Positions 8,326 to 16,887 of a DNA stretch of 45,427 nt are shown piece by piece. Origin of the DNA: Ilumatobacteraceae bacterium (GTDB taxonomy: Bacteria; Actinomycetota; Acidimicrobiia; Acidimicrobiales; Ilumatobacteraceae). The notes under the pieces are model-generated. The model was not told the DNA's origin. It did no database searches and saw only the letters and a program-made list of their open reading frames with translations. The stretch lies in assembly GCA_007117775.1 (NCBI GenBank), contig SKFX01000039.1, positions 1-45,427 of the forward strand, read 5' to 3'. How positions within the stretch are numbered: the first letter of the stretch is position 1; each line of letters opens with the position of its first letter. Both the position numbers and the translations under genes were made by a program.

Positions 8326-8342
8326 GGCCCGCGCTGCGGGCC
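8326..8342. other. Short perfect hairpin between RraA-like and amidase genes
   Basis: GGCCCGC / GCGGGCC with a 3-nt loop forms a very stable stem in the gap between the two minus-strand genes. It could attenuate or stabilise the transcript. No U-tract is seen. Confidence 0.5.
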
Positions 8343-8376
8343 GTATCTCAGTGCTGGTGTGATCGTTGCTGTCGGA

Positions 8377-9066
8377 TCAGAGGATCCCGTGGCGGTCGAA
8401 GACATCGCCGAGTGGTTCGCCGGCGGCCAACTCGGCGCGCACGGTGTCCTCGGCGACGGCCTTGGCGCTGACATGGACCGCCACCTCGCCGACGAGATCG
8501 GCCGGGATGCGCACCGCGCCGAGTTCATCGGCGACGATCCAGTCCCCGGACGCGATCTCGATCCCGTCGATCTGGATCGGGTCGCCGAAGGATGCGAACT
8601 CTTGGCGACCGGCCGAGTCCAGCGGCGAGAGCCCCGACGCGAACACCGGCAGGCCGGTTGCCGCGATCCCGCTGCGATCGCGCACCAGGCCGTCGGTGAC
8701 CACACCGCGGATTCCGCGCGCCAGCGCGGCGACGCTGAGCAGTTCACCCCACACCCCCGAGCAACGATCGTCTGTCTGGATCACGAGCACCGCGTCGGCG
8801 CGGTCATCGCGCAGCGCGTCCATCAGCACTCCGTAGGGGCGTTCAGCCGATGCCTCGTCGACACCCAGTGCCCGACAGGTCATGGTGACCGCCGGTCCTG
8901 CGATGGCCGGACCATCGGTGATCGCCGTGATCGAGGGGCCGAGGAAATGGCTGCGGACCCCGAGGGCGTCGAGCGCATCACAGACCAGCGCGGTGCCGGC
9001 GGCGGCCAGGGCGGCCCGGTGCTCGGACCCGTCTGTCCCCGATTGTGTGGCAGCACTTGCAGTCAT
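8377..9066 (-). CDS. RraA-like protein (HMG/CHA aldolase-type family)
   Basis: Member of the RraA/DmtH family, 229 residues. Catabolic members cleave 4-hydroxy-4-methyl-2-oxoglutarate or related oxo-acids using a divalent metal; others bind RNase E. The family block GIRGVVTDGLVRD carries the conserved Arg and Asp. The upstream metal-site motif reads GELLSVAALARG, where GDLL is more usual. Longer reading frames extend upstream, but ATG 9066 begins at the family N-terminus. It lies exactly 10 nt after a TATAAT box, so the message is probably leaderless. A catabolic aldolase or decarboxylase role fits the neighbours better than RNase control. Confidence 0.75.
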   Translation of the reverse strand: MTASAATQSGTDGSEHRAALAAAGTALVCDALDALGVRSHFLGPSITAITDGPAIAGPAVTMTCRALGVDEASAERPYGVLMDALRDDRADAVLVIQTDDRCSGVWGELLSVAALARGIRGVVTDGLVRDRSGIAATGLPVFASGLSPLDSAGRQEFASFGDPIQIDGIEIASGDWIVADELGAVRIPADLVGEVAVHVSAKAVAEDTVRAELAAGEPLGDVFDRHGIL

Positions 9067-9310
9067 CAGACTCAATATTATACGATTCTGCTCTTGGGGT
9101 GTCCGCACAGTGCACAACCGCTGAACACGCAATGGAGGTCTTCTCCAGTGCGTCGGTTCGAAGACCGATCGCTCCGGCCGCTCGCGGCCGTGGCGGGTCC
9201 TCGGATCCGGGGTTGTCGTGCGAGGTGGGGTTCCCCGCGAAAGCCATTTGGCAGAGCGTTCCATTTCGGCCGGTGCAGTGCATCGGCCGCCAACAACTCC
9301 GGGGAGATCC
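9067..9310 (+). other. 244-nt gene-free leader upstream of transporter operon
   Basis: No convincing gene lies here. The AT-rich promoter is at its left end and the binding-protein ribosome site GGGGAG (9301-9306) is at its right end. A GGTCTTC / GAAGACC inverted repeat (9137-9143 and 9160-9166, 16-nt loop) is in between. If transcription starts near 9088 the binding-protein mRNA has a leader of about 220 nt. Confidence 0.45.
9077..9082 (-). promoter_or_regulatory. -10 box for leaderless RraA-like transcript
   Basis: TATAAT on the minus strand, 10 nt before ATG 9066. It is flanked by imperfect CAGANTC / GANTCTG arms (9067-9090), and the complementary strand carries TATTAT at 9076-9081, so a divergent promoter toward the transporter is possible. 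Confidence 0.6.
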
Positions 9311-11059
9311 ATGAGCAACAATGAACACGGTGACCAAGCCTTGAATGAGGCCTCTGATCTGATCAGGGGCTACCAGCGTGGACAGATCAGCCGTCGAGAC
9401 TTCGGCAAGGGCCTGCTCGGCCTCGGCCTCGGTGTCGGCGCCGCATCGGCCATCCTGGCCGCCTGCGGTGGCGATGACTCGTCCGATGTCGCCACCACCC
9501 TCGCACCCGATGGCGGTGGCGATATGGGTGGCGGAATCAAGTCCGGTGGTGTCCTGCGTGAGGGCTACAACCGTGACGTCTCCAGTCATGATCCCATCAC
9601 CACCAACTGGTACGACCCGGCCTACAGCGCCATCTACGAGACGCTGGTGACCGACGACCTCGACGGTAACACCGTGCCGATGTTCGCATCCGCATGGTCG
9701 GTCTCCGATGACGGTATGGAATACCGCTTCGAGATCCCCGAGGGTCGCGTCAGCCATTCCGGTGGCCCGATGGGCGCTGAGCAGGTCGCCGGCCTGTTGC
9801 AGACGGTCATGGACGAGAGCTTCATCGGTGGCGTCTCGACGGTGCCGATGGTCGGCTACTCCGTCGAGGGCAACACCGTCGTCATGAAGATGAAGAACGC
9901 CTGGCTCGGTGCGCTCAACCCGCATAAGACCGGCTACTGGGCGCTCGCCAACATCGACACCTGGCAGGCCGCCGGCGGCCTCGACCCGTCGTCCACCTAT
10001 GGCACCGACTCCGCCGATGGCACCGGTCCGTTCACCCACACCGAGTGGGTGCCCGGCAGCCACACGCTGGTGACCAAGTGGGAGGACTATCCCGGCTCCG
10101 AGGCGCCGATCATCTCCAATCCCGGCCCGGCCTATCTCGACCAGATCCGCTGGACCGTGATCACCGAGGCCGGCCAGCGCGCCACCCAGCTCGAGACCGG
10201 TGAGCTCGACAGCCTGATCGGGCCGGGCTACGCCGACTTGGAGCGTCTGCGCAACAACCCGGATCTGTTCACCATCCAGCACCCGGAATGGTCCGGCTAT
10301 CACCTGGTGATGAACCGCGACTATCCCGAGTTCTTCGGCGATGTCCTGACCCGCCAGGGTCTGTCCCACGCGCTGAATCGCGAGGCGATGGTCAATGCGA
10401 TCCTGTTCGGCAACGGCGACCCGACCTATGGTCCGTTCCCCATCTCTGACCGTCAATACGAGCCACTGGTCGAGGAATTCAACCAGTTCGATGTTGAACT
10501 CGCGAAGTCCAAGCTCGCCGAGGCGGGCTGGGAGGCCGGCGATGACGGCATCTTGGTCCGCGACGGAACCCGTTTCGAGTTCGAGTATGTCGTCGAGGAC
10601 GAGAGCGTCCAGAAGCTCGTGGCCGAAGCCGTGGCCCAGCAGTTCCGCGAGGTCGGTGTGGTCGCGAACCTCCGGGTCGTCGACCGCGCCGTGTGGTTCG
10701 AGGAGGCATCCGGCGAAGGCCGTGATGCGGCCCCGATGTCGCTGTTCTTCTGGCTCTGGCCGGTACCGCTCGACATCCTGGTCATCTTCTCGTCGTCCGA
10801 GACGATCCCGGTGCCGAACTTCTCCCACGTCATCGATGACGATATCGAAGCGGCCATCGCCGACTGGCGCCAGGCCGGAACTCCCGAGGCCGCTCAGGAA
10901 GCCTCGTCGGCGTTCCAGTTGGCGTGGGCGGAGAACCTGCCCTACCTGCCCCTGATGAACCAGTACGCCACCTTCGTGGCGCACAATTACGTCAAGGGGT
11001 GGCAGCCGTTCGTCTGGAATCTGTACCCGCTGTACAACGACGTCTGGCTGGACAAGTAA
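9311..11059 (+). CDS. ABC transporter substrate-binding lipoprotein, family 5 (peptide/nickel type), Tat-exported
   Basis: Extracytoplasmic binding protein of an oligopeptide/dipeptide-type ABC importer, 582 residues. The N-terminus carries a twin-arginine signal (SRRDFGKGLL, residues 27-36), a hydrophobic stretch and a lipobox LAAC with Cys52, so it is a Tat-exported lipoprotein. The body has the SBP_bac_5 pattern: YNRDVSSHDP, YDPAYSAIYETLV, TGPFTHTEWVPG, an ALNREAMVNAILFG block and a C-terminal LPYLPLMNQY. ATG 9311 is favoured by GGGGAG 4 nt upstream. Further upstream starts would add a non-conserved extension before the Tat signal. A folded-export route and family 5 membership allow substrates other than peptides; the ligand is unknown. 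Confidence 0.93.
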   Translation: MSNNEHGDQALNEASDLIRGYQRGQISRRDFGKGLLGLGLGVGAASAILAACGGDDSSDVATTLAPDGGGDMGGGIKSGGVLREGYNRDVSSHDPITTNWYDPAYSAIYETLVTDDLDGNTVPMFASAWSVSDDGMEYRFEIPEGRVSHSGGPMGAEQVAGLLQTVMDESFIGGVSTVPMVGYSVEGNTVVMKMKNAWLGALNPHKTGYWALANIDTWQAAGGLDPSSTYGTDSADGTGPFTHTEWVPGSHTLVTKWEDYPGSEAPIISNPGPAYLDQIRWTVITEAGQRATQLETGELDSLIGPGYADLERLRNNPDLFTIQHPEWSGYHLVMNRDYPEFFGDVLTRQGLSHALNREAMVNAILFGNGDPTYGPFPISDRQYEPLVEEFNQFDVELAKSKLAEAGWEAGDDGILVRDGTRFEFEYVVEDESVQKLVAEAVAQQFREVGVVANLRVVDRAVWFEEASGEGRDAAPMSLFFWLWPVPLDILVIFSSSETIPVPNFSHVIDDDIEAAIADWRQAGTPEAAQEASSAFQLAWAENLPYLPLMNQYATFVAHNYVKGWQPFVWNLYPLYNDVWLDK

Positions 11060-11072
11060 TCAAGCAGACCCG

Positions 11073-11105
11073 CTGGGGTGTCGGGCCATGTGCCCGGCGC
11101 CCCAG
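11073..11105 (+). terminator. Interrupted stem-loop after binding-protein gene
   Basis: CTGGGG-TGT-CGGGC / GCCCG-GCG-CCCCAG forms an 11-bp stem broken by a 3x3 internal loop with a 5-nt loop, 14 nt past the stop codon. No U-run follows. It may partly terminate or protect the mRNA so that binding protein exceeds permease, as is common in ABC operons. Confidence 0.55.
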
Positions 11106-11126
11106 CCGGCTCGCTCCATCGGGGAG

Positions 11127-11162
11127 CTGCGATCGTCGGTGCCGATGCGTCGGCGATCGCAG
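11127..11162 (+). other. Second hairpin in the binding-protein/permease gap
   Basis: A perfect 9-bp inverted repeat CTGCGATCG (11127-11135) / CGATCGCAG (11154-11162) with an 18-nt GC-rich loop follows the first hairpin directly. It could be a second terminator, an mRNA-stability element or an operator. Confidence 0.5.
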
Positions 11163-11175
11163 TGCCCACCCTCAT

Positions 11176-11200
11176 CGGCCGGGCCGGGCCGGGCCGGGCC
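11176..11200. repeat. GGGCC pentanucleotide tandem repeat
   Basis: Four exact GGGCC units (11181-11200) preceded by a CGGCC unit. It is non-coding and lies between the second hairpin and the permease genes. Slippage could change the copy number. The rest of the 276-nt gap (11060-11335) holds no gene I can support. Confidence 0.9.
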
Positions 11201-11335
11201 GTGAACCATGAACCGTGCACCTCGAGTCTTTGTGTTGGATGATCGATTGACTTCTGCCGCCCCCCACCCACCGCGGTCGGGCGCGATCGCCCCGAGCGGT
11301 CGACCACCCGGTGGCCGTATTGACAGACTGGTCTC

Positions 11336-12187
11336 ATGAGCGGATTCCGTCGAGCTCGAAAGAACAAACAGCTCATGGCCGGTGCAGCGGTCGGCGCCTT
11401 CGTCGTCCTGCTCGGGATCTTCGGGCCGATGATCTTCGGTGATTACGCCGCCCAGGACCTCTTCAACGGTCATAAGCCCGTGGGCACCCCGGGCCACTTC
11501 TTCGGCACCGATGCCCTCGGCCGCGACCTCGCGGCGCGTGCCACCTACGGGATCCGGATCAGTCTGTTGGTGGCCATCGCCGTCACCGCTCTGGCAGTGG
11601 TCTTCGGTACGGCGATCGGCATGATCGCCGGGTACGTCAAGGGGACCCTCGACGGCTTCATCAGCTTCCTGATCGACTTCATCTGGGGATTCCCGCTCAT
11701 CTTGGTGGCGGTGTTGGCCGCCGCCAGTATCGGATCGGGTCTGCTGCCGGTGATCCTGGCCGTGGCATTCGTCAACACCGTCGCCATCGCGCGTGTCGTC
11801 CGTGGCGAGGTGCTGGCGATCTCGGAGAAGGATTTCGTCGTCGCAGCGCGCGCCGGGGGGTATTCGACCCTGAGGATCATCTCGCGCCATATTGCGCCCA
11901 ATGTGATCCCGGTGGCGTTGGTGCTGTCGTCGTACTACGTGGCTGTCGCGATCATCGCCGAGGCGGCACTGTCCTTCGTCGGCCTCGGCGCTCAACCGCC
12001 GCTGCCGAGCCTCGGCCAGATGGTCTCCGACGGTCGCAACTACATGCGGATCAACGTCTGGGAGTCGACGATCCCGGGCATCATCATCTTCTTGATGGTG
12101 CTCAGCGTCAGCCTGATCGGTGACGGGCTGCGCGATCTGCTCGATCCGCGGTTGCGGACCGCAGTGGAAAGGACGAGCGCCAAATGA
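11336..12187 (+). CDS. ABC transporter permease, DppC/OppC type
   Basis: Inner-membrane permease of the peptide-type importer, 283 residues. One membrane segment near residues 14-33 is followed by the C-type marker HFFGTDALGRDLAARATYGIRISL and then about five further segments. The ATPase-docking EAA-like loop is visible as EKDFVVAARAGGYSTLRIISRHIAPN, and the family ending FVGLGAQPPLPSLGQMVSDGR is present. No clear ribosome-binding site precedes ATG 11336. The gene overlaps the next permease by 4 nt. The C-type permease comes before the B-type, the reverse of the usual dpp/opp order. Confidence 0.92.
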   Translation: MSGFRRARKNKQLMAGAAVGAFVVLLGIFGPMIFGDYAAQDLFNGHKPVGTPGHFFGTDALGRDLAARATYGIRISLLVAIAVTALAVVFGTAIGMIAGYVKGTLDGFISFLIDFIWGFPLILVAVLAAASIGSGLLPVILAVAFVNTVAIARVVRGEVLAISEKDFVVAARAGGYSTLRIISRHIAPNVIPVALVLSSYYVAVAIIAEAALSFVGLGAQPPLPSLGQMVSDGRNYMRINVWESTIPGIIIFLMVLSVSLIGDGLRDLLDPRLRTAVERTSAK

Positions 12188-13098
12188 CCGCCATTCTCAA
12201 ACGTGTCGCACTCACCCTGGTGCTGTTGTTCGCGTCATCATTCGCGGTTTTCGCCGCGATCCGTCTGTCAGGTGGTGATGTCACCGCAGCACGCCTGCCG
12301 GCCTCAGCGACGGCAGCGGACCGTGAGCTGTTCCTGCAACAGGTCGGCCTCGACCAGCCGATCGTGCGCCAGTACTTCACCTATCTGGGCAATATGTTCC
12401 GCGGCGATCTCGGGAACTCGCTGACCAATAACGCCAGCATCTCGGCATTGGCCGTCGACAAGATGCGCAACAGCCTGATCCTCGGTGCCGCCGCGCTGGT
12501 GCTGGTCTTCGCGATCGGGATCCCATTGGGCCTCGTGGCCGCGCTCCGCCGCAACTCGTGGGTCGATACCGGGATCACGTCGTTCTCGGTGGCCGGCATG
12601 GCGATCCCCAACTTCTGGCTGGCATTGATCCTCATCTACATCTTCGCGATCCAGTTCCAGGTGCTGCCCGCCGCCGGCCAGGGAGGTTGGAGATATCTCG
12701 TGCTGCCCTCGGTGGTGCTGGCCGCCGAGGGGGTCGCATTGACGGTCCGCATGACGCGCTCAGCGGTCCTCGACACCCTGGGCAACGATTTCGTGAGAAC
12801 GCTGCGGGCCGCCGGTCTGAGCAATCGCCGGATCTATCTCAAACATGTGCTGCGCAACTCGTTGCTGCCGATCGTGTCGCTCGCCGGTCTGCGTGTCGGC
12901 CAGATCGTCGGGTACGCCCTGGTCGTCGAGGTGATCTTCGGATGGCCCGGTGTCGGCCAGACCCTGGTGAACGCGGTGCTGCGCCGCGATTATCCCGTCG
13001 TGCAGTTCTTCGCGTTGGTCCTGGTGGTCGTGGTGACACTCGGGAACCTCGCAGCGAGCATCGGCTACACCCTGGTGAATCCCCGTCTGCGGAAGTGA
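12184..13098 (+). CDS. ABC transporter permease, DppB/OppB type
   Basis: Second permease of the importer, 304 residues with about six membrane segments. The B-type features are the first segment followed by a short periplasmic part (DRELFLQQVGLDQPIVRQYFTYL), then FRGDLGNSL. The EAA loop GNDFVRTLRAAGLSNRRIYLKHVLRNSLLP and the terminal VEVIFGWPGVGQTLVNAVLRRDYPVVQ follow. The ATGA overlap with the C-type permease and an AAAGGA about 10 nt upstream indicate coupled translation. It should form a heterodimeric channel with the 11336-12187 product. Confidence 0.92.
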   Translation: MTAILKRVALTLVLLFASSFAVFAAIRLSGGDVTAARLPASATAADRELFLQQVGLDQPIVRQYFTYLGNMFRGDLGNSLTNNASISALAVDKMRNSLILGAAALVLVFAIGIPLGLVAALRRNSWVDTGITSFSVAGMAIPNFWLALILIYIFAIQFQVLPAAGQGGWRYLVLPSVVLAAEGVALTVRMTRSAVLDTLGNDFVRTLRAAGLSNRRIYLKHVLRNSLLPIVSLAGLRVGQIVGYALVVEVIFGWPGVGQTLVNAVLRRDYPVVQFFALVLVVVVTLGNLAASIGYTLVNPRLRK

Positions 13099-13107
13099 GT
13101 TGCGGTC

Positions 13108-14148
13108 ATGTCCAGCGATACCGATCCCATCGTCGATCCCGGGACATCGGGCACCACCCCGGTCGAGCACGCGACCGATGCGCGCACGCCGCTGCTCGAG
13201 ATCGATGATCTGCGCGTCGGTGTCAAGGGAGACAACGTCGCCTATGACATCGTGCGCGGGGTGTCGCTGTCGCTGTACGACAACGAGATCCTCGCAGTGG
13301 TCGGCGAGAGCGGCTGTGGCAAGTCCTTGACCGCACTGTCGGTGCTGGCATTGCACCAGAGCCCGCCGTTGCACATCACCGGTGGTGCGATCCGTTACCG
13401 CGGTGTCGATCTGACGACGCTGTCGGCTGCAGAGATGCGGGCGTTGCGCGGTGCGGAGATCTCGATGATCTTCCAGGATCCGATGAGCGCACTCGATCCG
13501 ATGTTCACCGTCGGCTCATTGTTGACCTCGGCGGTCCGCGCCCATCGCAAGGCCTCCAAGGCTGAGGCCCGCAACGCCGCGCTCGAGGCGCTCGCCGATG
13601 CCGGGATCGAAGACCCGCGCCGGCGCTTCGATGAGTATCCGTTCCAACTCTCCGGCGGGGTCTCACAGCGCGTCATGATCGCCCTGGCTCTGGTCAACGA
13701 CCCGAGCGTCATCATCGCGGATGAGCCCACCACCGCGCTCGACGTCACCGTGCAGGCCCAGATCCTCGAGCGTCTCAGGATGCTCAAAGAGGAGCGCAAG
13801 ATGGGCATCATGCTCATCACCCACAACCTCGGTGTGGTGGCTGCGGTGGCGGACCGCACCGCGGTGATGTATCTCGGTGAGGTGGTGGAGACCGGTTCGG
13901 CTCAAGACGTGCTGGCCGTACCGCATCATCCGTACACCAATGGACTGCTCGCAGCGGTCCCGCGACTCAACTCGAAGGTCGCAGACCTCAAGCCGGTGAT
14001 GGGTCGGGTCCCCCAACCCCAGGAGATCACCGCCGGCTGTGCCTTCAGAGATCGCTGCGAGCGCGCCCTCGATCGGTGCGCGACCGAACATCCGGTGTTG
14101 GCCCCCCGGCACCGCACCTCCGTCCGATGCCACAACCCGGTGGACTGA
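13108..14148 (+). CDS. ABC transporter ATP-binding protein, OppD/DppD type
   Basis: Cytoplasmic ATPase of the importer, 346 residues. Walker A GESGCGKS is at residues 66-73, signature LSGGVSQ at 181-187 (Val replaces the usual Gln/Arg), Walker B VIIADEP at 201-207 and switch His at 239. The C-terminal ~50 residues hold the Cys-containing oligopeptide-transporter tail (CAFRDRCERALDRC). About 30 poorly conserved residues precede the domain. It begins 9 nt after the permease stop. Its usual partner OppF is not next to it but on the other strand at 16888-17949. Confidence 0.92.
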   Translation: MSSDTDPIVDPGTSGTTPVEHATDARTPLLEIDDLRVGVKGDNVAYDIVRGVSLSLYDNEILAVVGESGCGKSLTALSVLALHQSPPLHITGGAIRYRGVDLTTLSAAEMRALRGAEISMIFQDPMSALDPMFTVGSLLTSAVRAHRKASKAEARNAALEALADAGIEDPRRRFDEYPFQLSGGVSQRVMIALALVNDPSVIIADEPTTALDVTVQAQILERLRMLKEERKMGIMLITHNLGVVAAVADRTAVMYLGEVVETGSAQDVLAVPHHPYTNGLLAAVPRLNSKVADLKPVMGRVPQPQEITAGCAFRDRCERALDRCATEHPVLAPRHRTSVRCHNPVD

Positions 14149-14151
14149 GCG

Positions 14152-14796
14152 ATGTCGGTACGCGCACCATTCGAGATCGAACTCGATGACGGCTCCGCGT
14201 TACGCGGTGTCGTCATCGAGGGCGGTGCCATGCCACCGATGCTCCTGGTCCATGATCGCGATGGCGATCTCGACGAGTTCGCTCAGGTGCCCGAGTTGTT
14301 GGCAGCCAACGGTGGGACCGTCATCGCCGTGGATCTCCCCGGCCACGGCCTCTCCGACGGTGAGGGTCGCCCGGCAGAGATCGTCGGTGTCATTGCGTCG
14401 TTGGCCGCAGCCCTCAGCGATGATGGCCGACCCGTCGGCCTGATGGCATCGGGGCGCTCGTGCACGCTCGGGATGATCCTCGGCGAGGCGCACGGCTTCC
14501 GGGTGCAGGTCCTGATCAATCCGATCCTCGATGAGGAGATCCTCGCCTGCGGGACACGCGAGTACTGCCAGCGCATGGTGCTCCACTCCGAGGGCGAACA
14601 GTTGGTCGGGACCGCGACCAAAACCTTCTATTCGCCGCTCATCGGCGAGAAGTTGCTCTTGCACTCGGCGTTGGTCGCCGATGGCCCGACCTCGATCGTC
14701 GACCATTCCGTCATCGCCGATCAGGTCGAGTTGTTCTTGAATCGCTATCTGTTCTCATCCAAGTCCGTGGAGGTGCGCAATGGCGATGGTGGTTGA
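14152..14796 (+). CDS. Alpha/beta-hydrolase-like protein with degenerate nucleophile elbow
   Basis: A 214-residue protein with an alpha/beta-hydrolase layout. PPMLLVHDRDGDLDEF fits the oxyanion strand and TVIAVDLPGHGLSDG is the classic second loop. The nucleophile elbow should read GxSxG but reads MASGRSC (residues 98-104), which places Gly101 at the serine position by simple alignment; Ser100 or Ser103 could only serve with a shifted turn. No clear catalytic His follows; only HS near residue 184 is a candidate. It sits 3 nt after the ATPase stop and overlaps the next gene by 17 nt, so it belongs to the transporter operon. It may be a binding or accessory protein rather than an active esterase. 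Function unknown. Confidence 0.7.
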   Translation: MSVRAPFEIELDDGSALRGVVIEGGAMPPMLLVHDRDGDLDEFAQVPELLAANGGTVIAVDLPGHGLSDGEGRPAEIVGVIASLAAALSDDGRPVGLMASGRSCTLGMILGEAHGFRVQVLINPILDEEILACGTREYCQRMVLHSEGEQLVGTATKTFYSPLIGEKLLLHSALVADGPTSIVDHSVIADQVELFLNRYLFSSKSVEVRNGDGG

Positions 14797-15655
14797 CGGT
14801 CATCTGCATCTGTTCCAGTCCGCCACACCGCAGTACCCGCGCGCTGTCTATGAGACCATGGCCGAGGCTGATCGCGCCGAGTTGGTCGAGACACTGATCG
14901 CTGCGATGGACACCGCCGGGGTCGACCATGCGGTGGTGGTGCCGTTATCCAAGCAGGACCGGTACCTCGCCGAGGTGCTCGCCGCCCATCCGGGCCGGTT
15001 CGCCGGGATCGGCATCTTCGACCATGACGACCCCGATGATGTGATGGCGGTGCGCGACCGCGTCGAGCAGTCCGGACTGCAGGGGCTGCGTTTCTACGGA
15101 CTCGGTGCTGATGCGTCGACCACACTCGAGACCCTCGCGTGTGCGCCGGTGCTCGACTACATGGCCGATACCGGTCTGGTGGTCTGGTTCTACGGCGAAC
15201 CGGTGCAACTGGCGTTGCTCGATCAGTTCATGGAGCGCCGGCCGGATCTGGTGGTGGTGCTCAACCACTGTGGGTTCCTGCCCGACCTGCACGCCGAGAT
15301 GCGCATCGACGAGTTCCGTCGACCGCGTTTCGATGTCGAACTGCCACCGTCGGGACTCGAACTCGTCGAGGACCTCGCGGCGCGCCATGAGCAGCTCAAC
15401 GTCCACCTCTCGGGCTACTACGCGTTCAGTCGCGAAGGCTTCCCGTATCGCGACCTGACCGAGGTGGTGGAGCGACTGCATCGGGCATTCGGCGCCGATC
15501 GCATGCTGATGGCATCGGATTGGCCGTGGATCCGCGAGGAGCCCGGCTACGCCGAGGTGCTCTCGGTCTTCGAATATCTCTTGCCCGGACTCAGCGAGGA
15601 CGAACGGGCCGCCATCCGCGGCGGCACGGCGTCACGGTTGCTGCGCTTCGGCTGA
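14780..15655 (+). CDS. Amidohydrolase-2 family metal-dependent hydrolase
   Basis: TIM-barrel amidohydrolase of the PDC-hydrolase/ACMSD-like group (Amidohydro_2), 291 residues. The metal-binding HxH is DGHLH (His8, His10). A later LNHCG supplies another His, and MASDWPW supplies the conserved Asp near residue 252. Relatives hydrolyse lactones such as 2-pyrone-4,6-dicarboxylate or L-fucono- and other sugar lactones, or decarboxylate. A sugar-acid lactonase would match the fuconate-like genes at 28.5-32.4 kb, but that is inference. ATG 14780 has GGAGG 7 nt upstream although it overlaps the previous gene by 17 nt. Confidence 0.85.
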   Translation: MAMVVDGHLHLFQSATPQYPRAVYETMAEADRAELVETLIAAMDTAGVDHAVVVPLSKQDRYLAEVLAAHPGRFAGIGIFDHDDPDDVMAVRDRVEQSGLQGLRFYGLGADASTTLETLACAPVLDYMADTGLVVWFYGEPVQLALLDQFMERRPDLVVVLNHCGFLPDLHAEMRIDEFRRPRFDVELPPSGLELVEDLAARHEQLNVHLSGYYAFSREGFPYRDLTEVVERLHRAFGADRMLMASDWPWIREEPGYAEVLSVFEYLLPGLSEDERAAIRGGTASRLLRFG

Positions 15656-15723
15656 TGCGCTGGCCCTGAGCGGCGCGCACAGCACGCTTCGACTCCACAC
15701 CCTTCGACTCAGGAGACGGCGAC

Positions 15724-16884
15724 TCAGGACGCTGCGGACCACTCGCCCACGGCGGTGGCGAGACGTTCGAGGCCGGTGGTCAACTCGTGGGTCGCAGAGG
15801 CGAGCGACACCCGCACCACATTGCCCGAGCGTTCACCGAATGCCGAACCTGGAACCACCGCAACGCGGTGGTCGCGGATCAGGCGCGAGCAGAACTCGAC
15901 ATCGGTCAGTCCGGCGGTGCTGATGTCGACCATCAGATAGAACGCACCCGTCGGGCGTGAATAGGCGATCTGGTGTCGGTCGAGCACAGCGGTCGCCGCC
16001 AGAGCATTCGCCCGGTACTCGGCGCGCATCTCGGCCACGCACTGCTGGTCGCCGGTGACCGCCGCGATGGCGGCGCGCTGGGCGATGGAGTTCACACATG
16101 AGTTCGTCGGCTCCTGGGCGCGCAGGATATGGCTGACGATGTCACTCGTCCCGACCAGATAGCCGACCCGCCAACCGGTCATCGAGTAGGTCTTGGAGAA
16201 ACTGAAGACGCTGATCACCCGGCCGTCGGGATCGAGCGGCTGGGCCGAGACCGGCGGTGATTCGAACCAGATCTCGTCGTAGACCTCATCGGAGATCACC
16301 CACAGATCATGGCGTCGTGCCACGTCGAGGATCTCGCGCATGCGCTCGGCGTCGATGATCGCACCGGTCGGGTTGCCCGGCGAGTTGATGATGAGCACCT
16401 TGGTGCGCTCGGTGATCGCGGCCTCGATATCGGCGGCGGTCGGGACCATGGCCTCGTCGAGATGCAGCGGGTAGTACCGCGCGGTGGCACCCAGCAGGCG
16501 GATCATCTGCACGTAGTTGGGCCAGCTCGGATCGGCGATGAGCACCTCATCGCCGGGGTTCACCAGGGCACCGAGTGTGGTGAACACCGAGGCGACCGCC
16601 CCATTGGTGACGATGATGTCATCGGCGTTGGCAGTGATGTGGTTGGTCGTCGCCAACTTGTGCACCAGCGCCTCGCGCAGCTCTGCGATACCGGCATTCG
16701 GCGTGTACTTGGTGAAGTCGTCCGCGAGCGCCTGGCGGGCGGCCTGCTTGATGTGCTCGGGGGTCGCGAAACTGGGTTCGCCGACCTCGAGGCGGATGCA
16801 GTCCGGATAGGCACTCGCCTCGTCGAAGACCCGCCGGATACCCGAGCGCGGGACGGTGACGATCGTGGCAGAAGGAGCGTGCAT
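15724..16884 (-). CDS. PLP-dependent aminotransferase, class I/II
   Basis: Fold type I aminotransferase of the aspartate/aromatic aminotransferase group, 386 residues. The PLP lysine is in FSFSKTYSMTGWRVGYL, and the cofactor-contact motif SPGNPTG with SDEVYDEIW is clear. The substrate-carboxylate Arg is probably the one in GNVVRVSLA near the end. ATG 16884 lies 3 nt after the stop of the ATPase gene, so it is the second gene of a two-gene operon. Its presence suggests the imported compound yields an amino acid or keto acid, but the specific substrate is not evident. Confidence 0.92.
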   Translation of the reverse strand: MHAPSATIVTVPRSGIRRVFDEASAYPDCIRLEVGEPSFATPEHIKQAARQALADDFTKYTPNAGIAELREALVHKLATTNHITANADDIIVTNGAVASVFTTLGALVNPGDEVLIADPSWPNYVQMIRLLGATARYYPLHLDEAMVPTAADIEAAITERTKVLIINSPGNPTGAIIDAERMREILDVARRHDLWVISDEVYDEIWFESPPVSAQPLDPDGRVISVFSFSKTYSMTGWRVGYLVGTSDIVSHILRAQEPTNSCVNSIAQRAAIAAVTGDQQCVAEMRAEYRANALAATAVLDRHQIAYSRPTGAFYLMVDISTAGLTDVEFCSRLIRDHRVAVVPGSAFGERSGNVVRVSLASATHELTTGLERLATAVGEWSAAS

Positions 16885-16887
16885 GGA

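Noticed and set aside
9067..9321. N-terminal extension of the RraA-like protein to 9321
   Set aside because: It would run through the TATAAT promoter and the transporter leader and shows no family similarity; ATG 9066 fits a leaderless start.
8978..10984. 668-codon minus-strand frame opposite the binding protein
   Set aside because: The plus-strand product has a Tat lipoprotein signal and a clear SBP family 5 pattern; the antisense frame has none.
15665..15713. CCTGAG / CTCAGG pair with repeated CTTCGACTC between converging genes
   Set aside because: The loop of 37 nt makes it a weak terminator, and the short repeats are within what chance gives; not listed as a feature.
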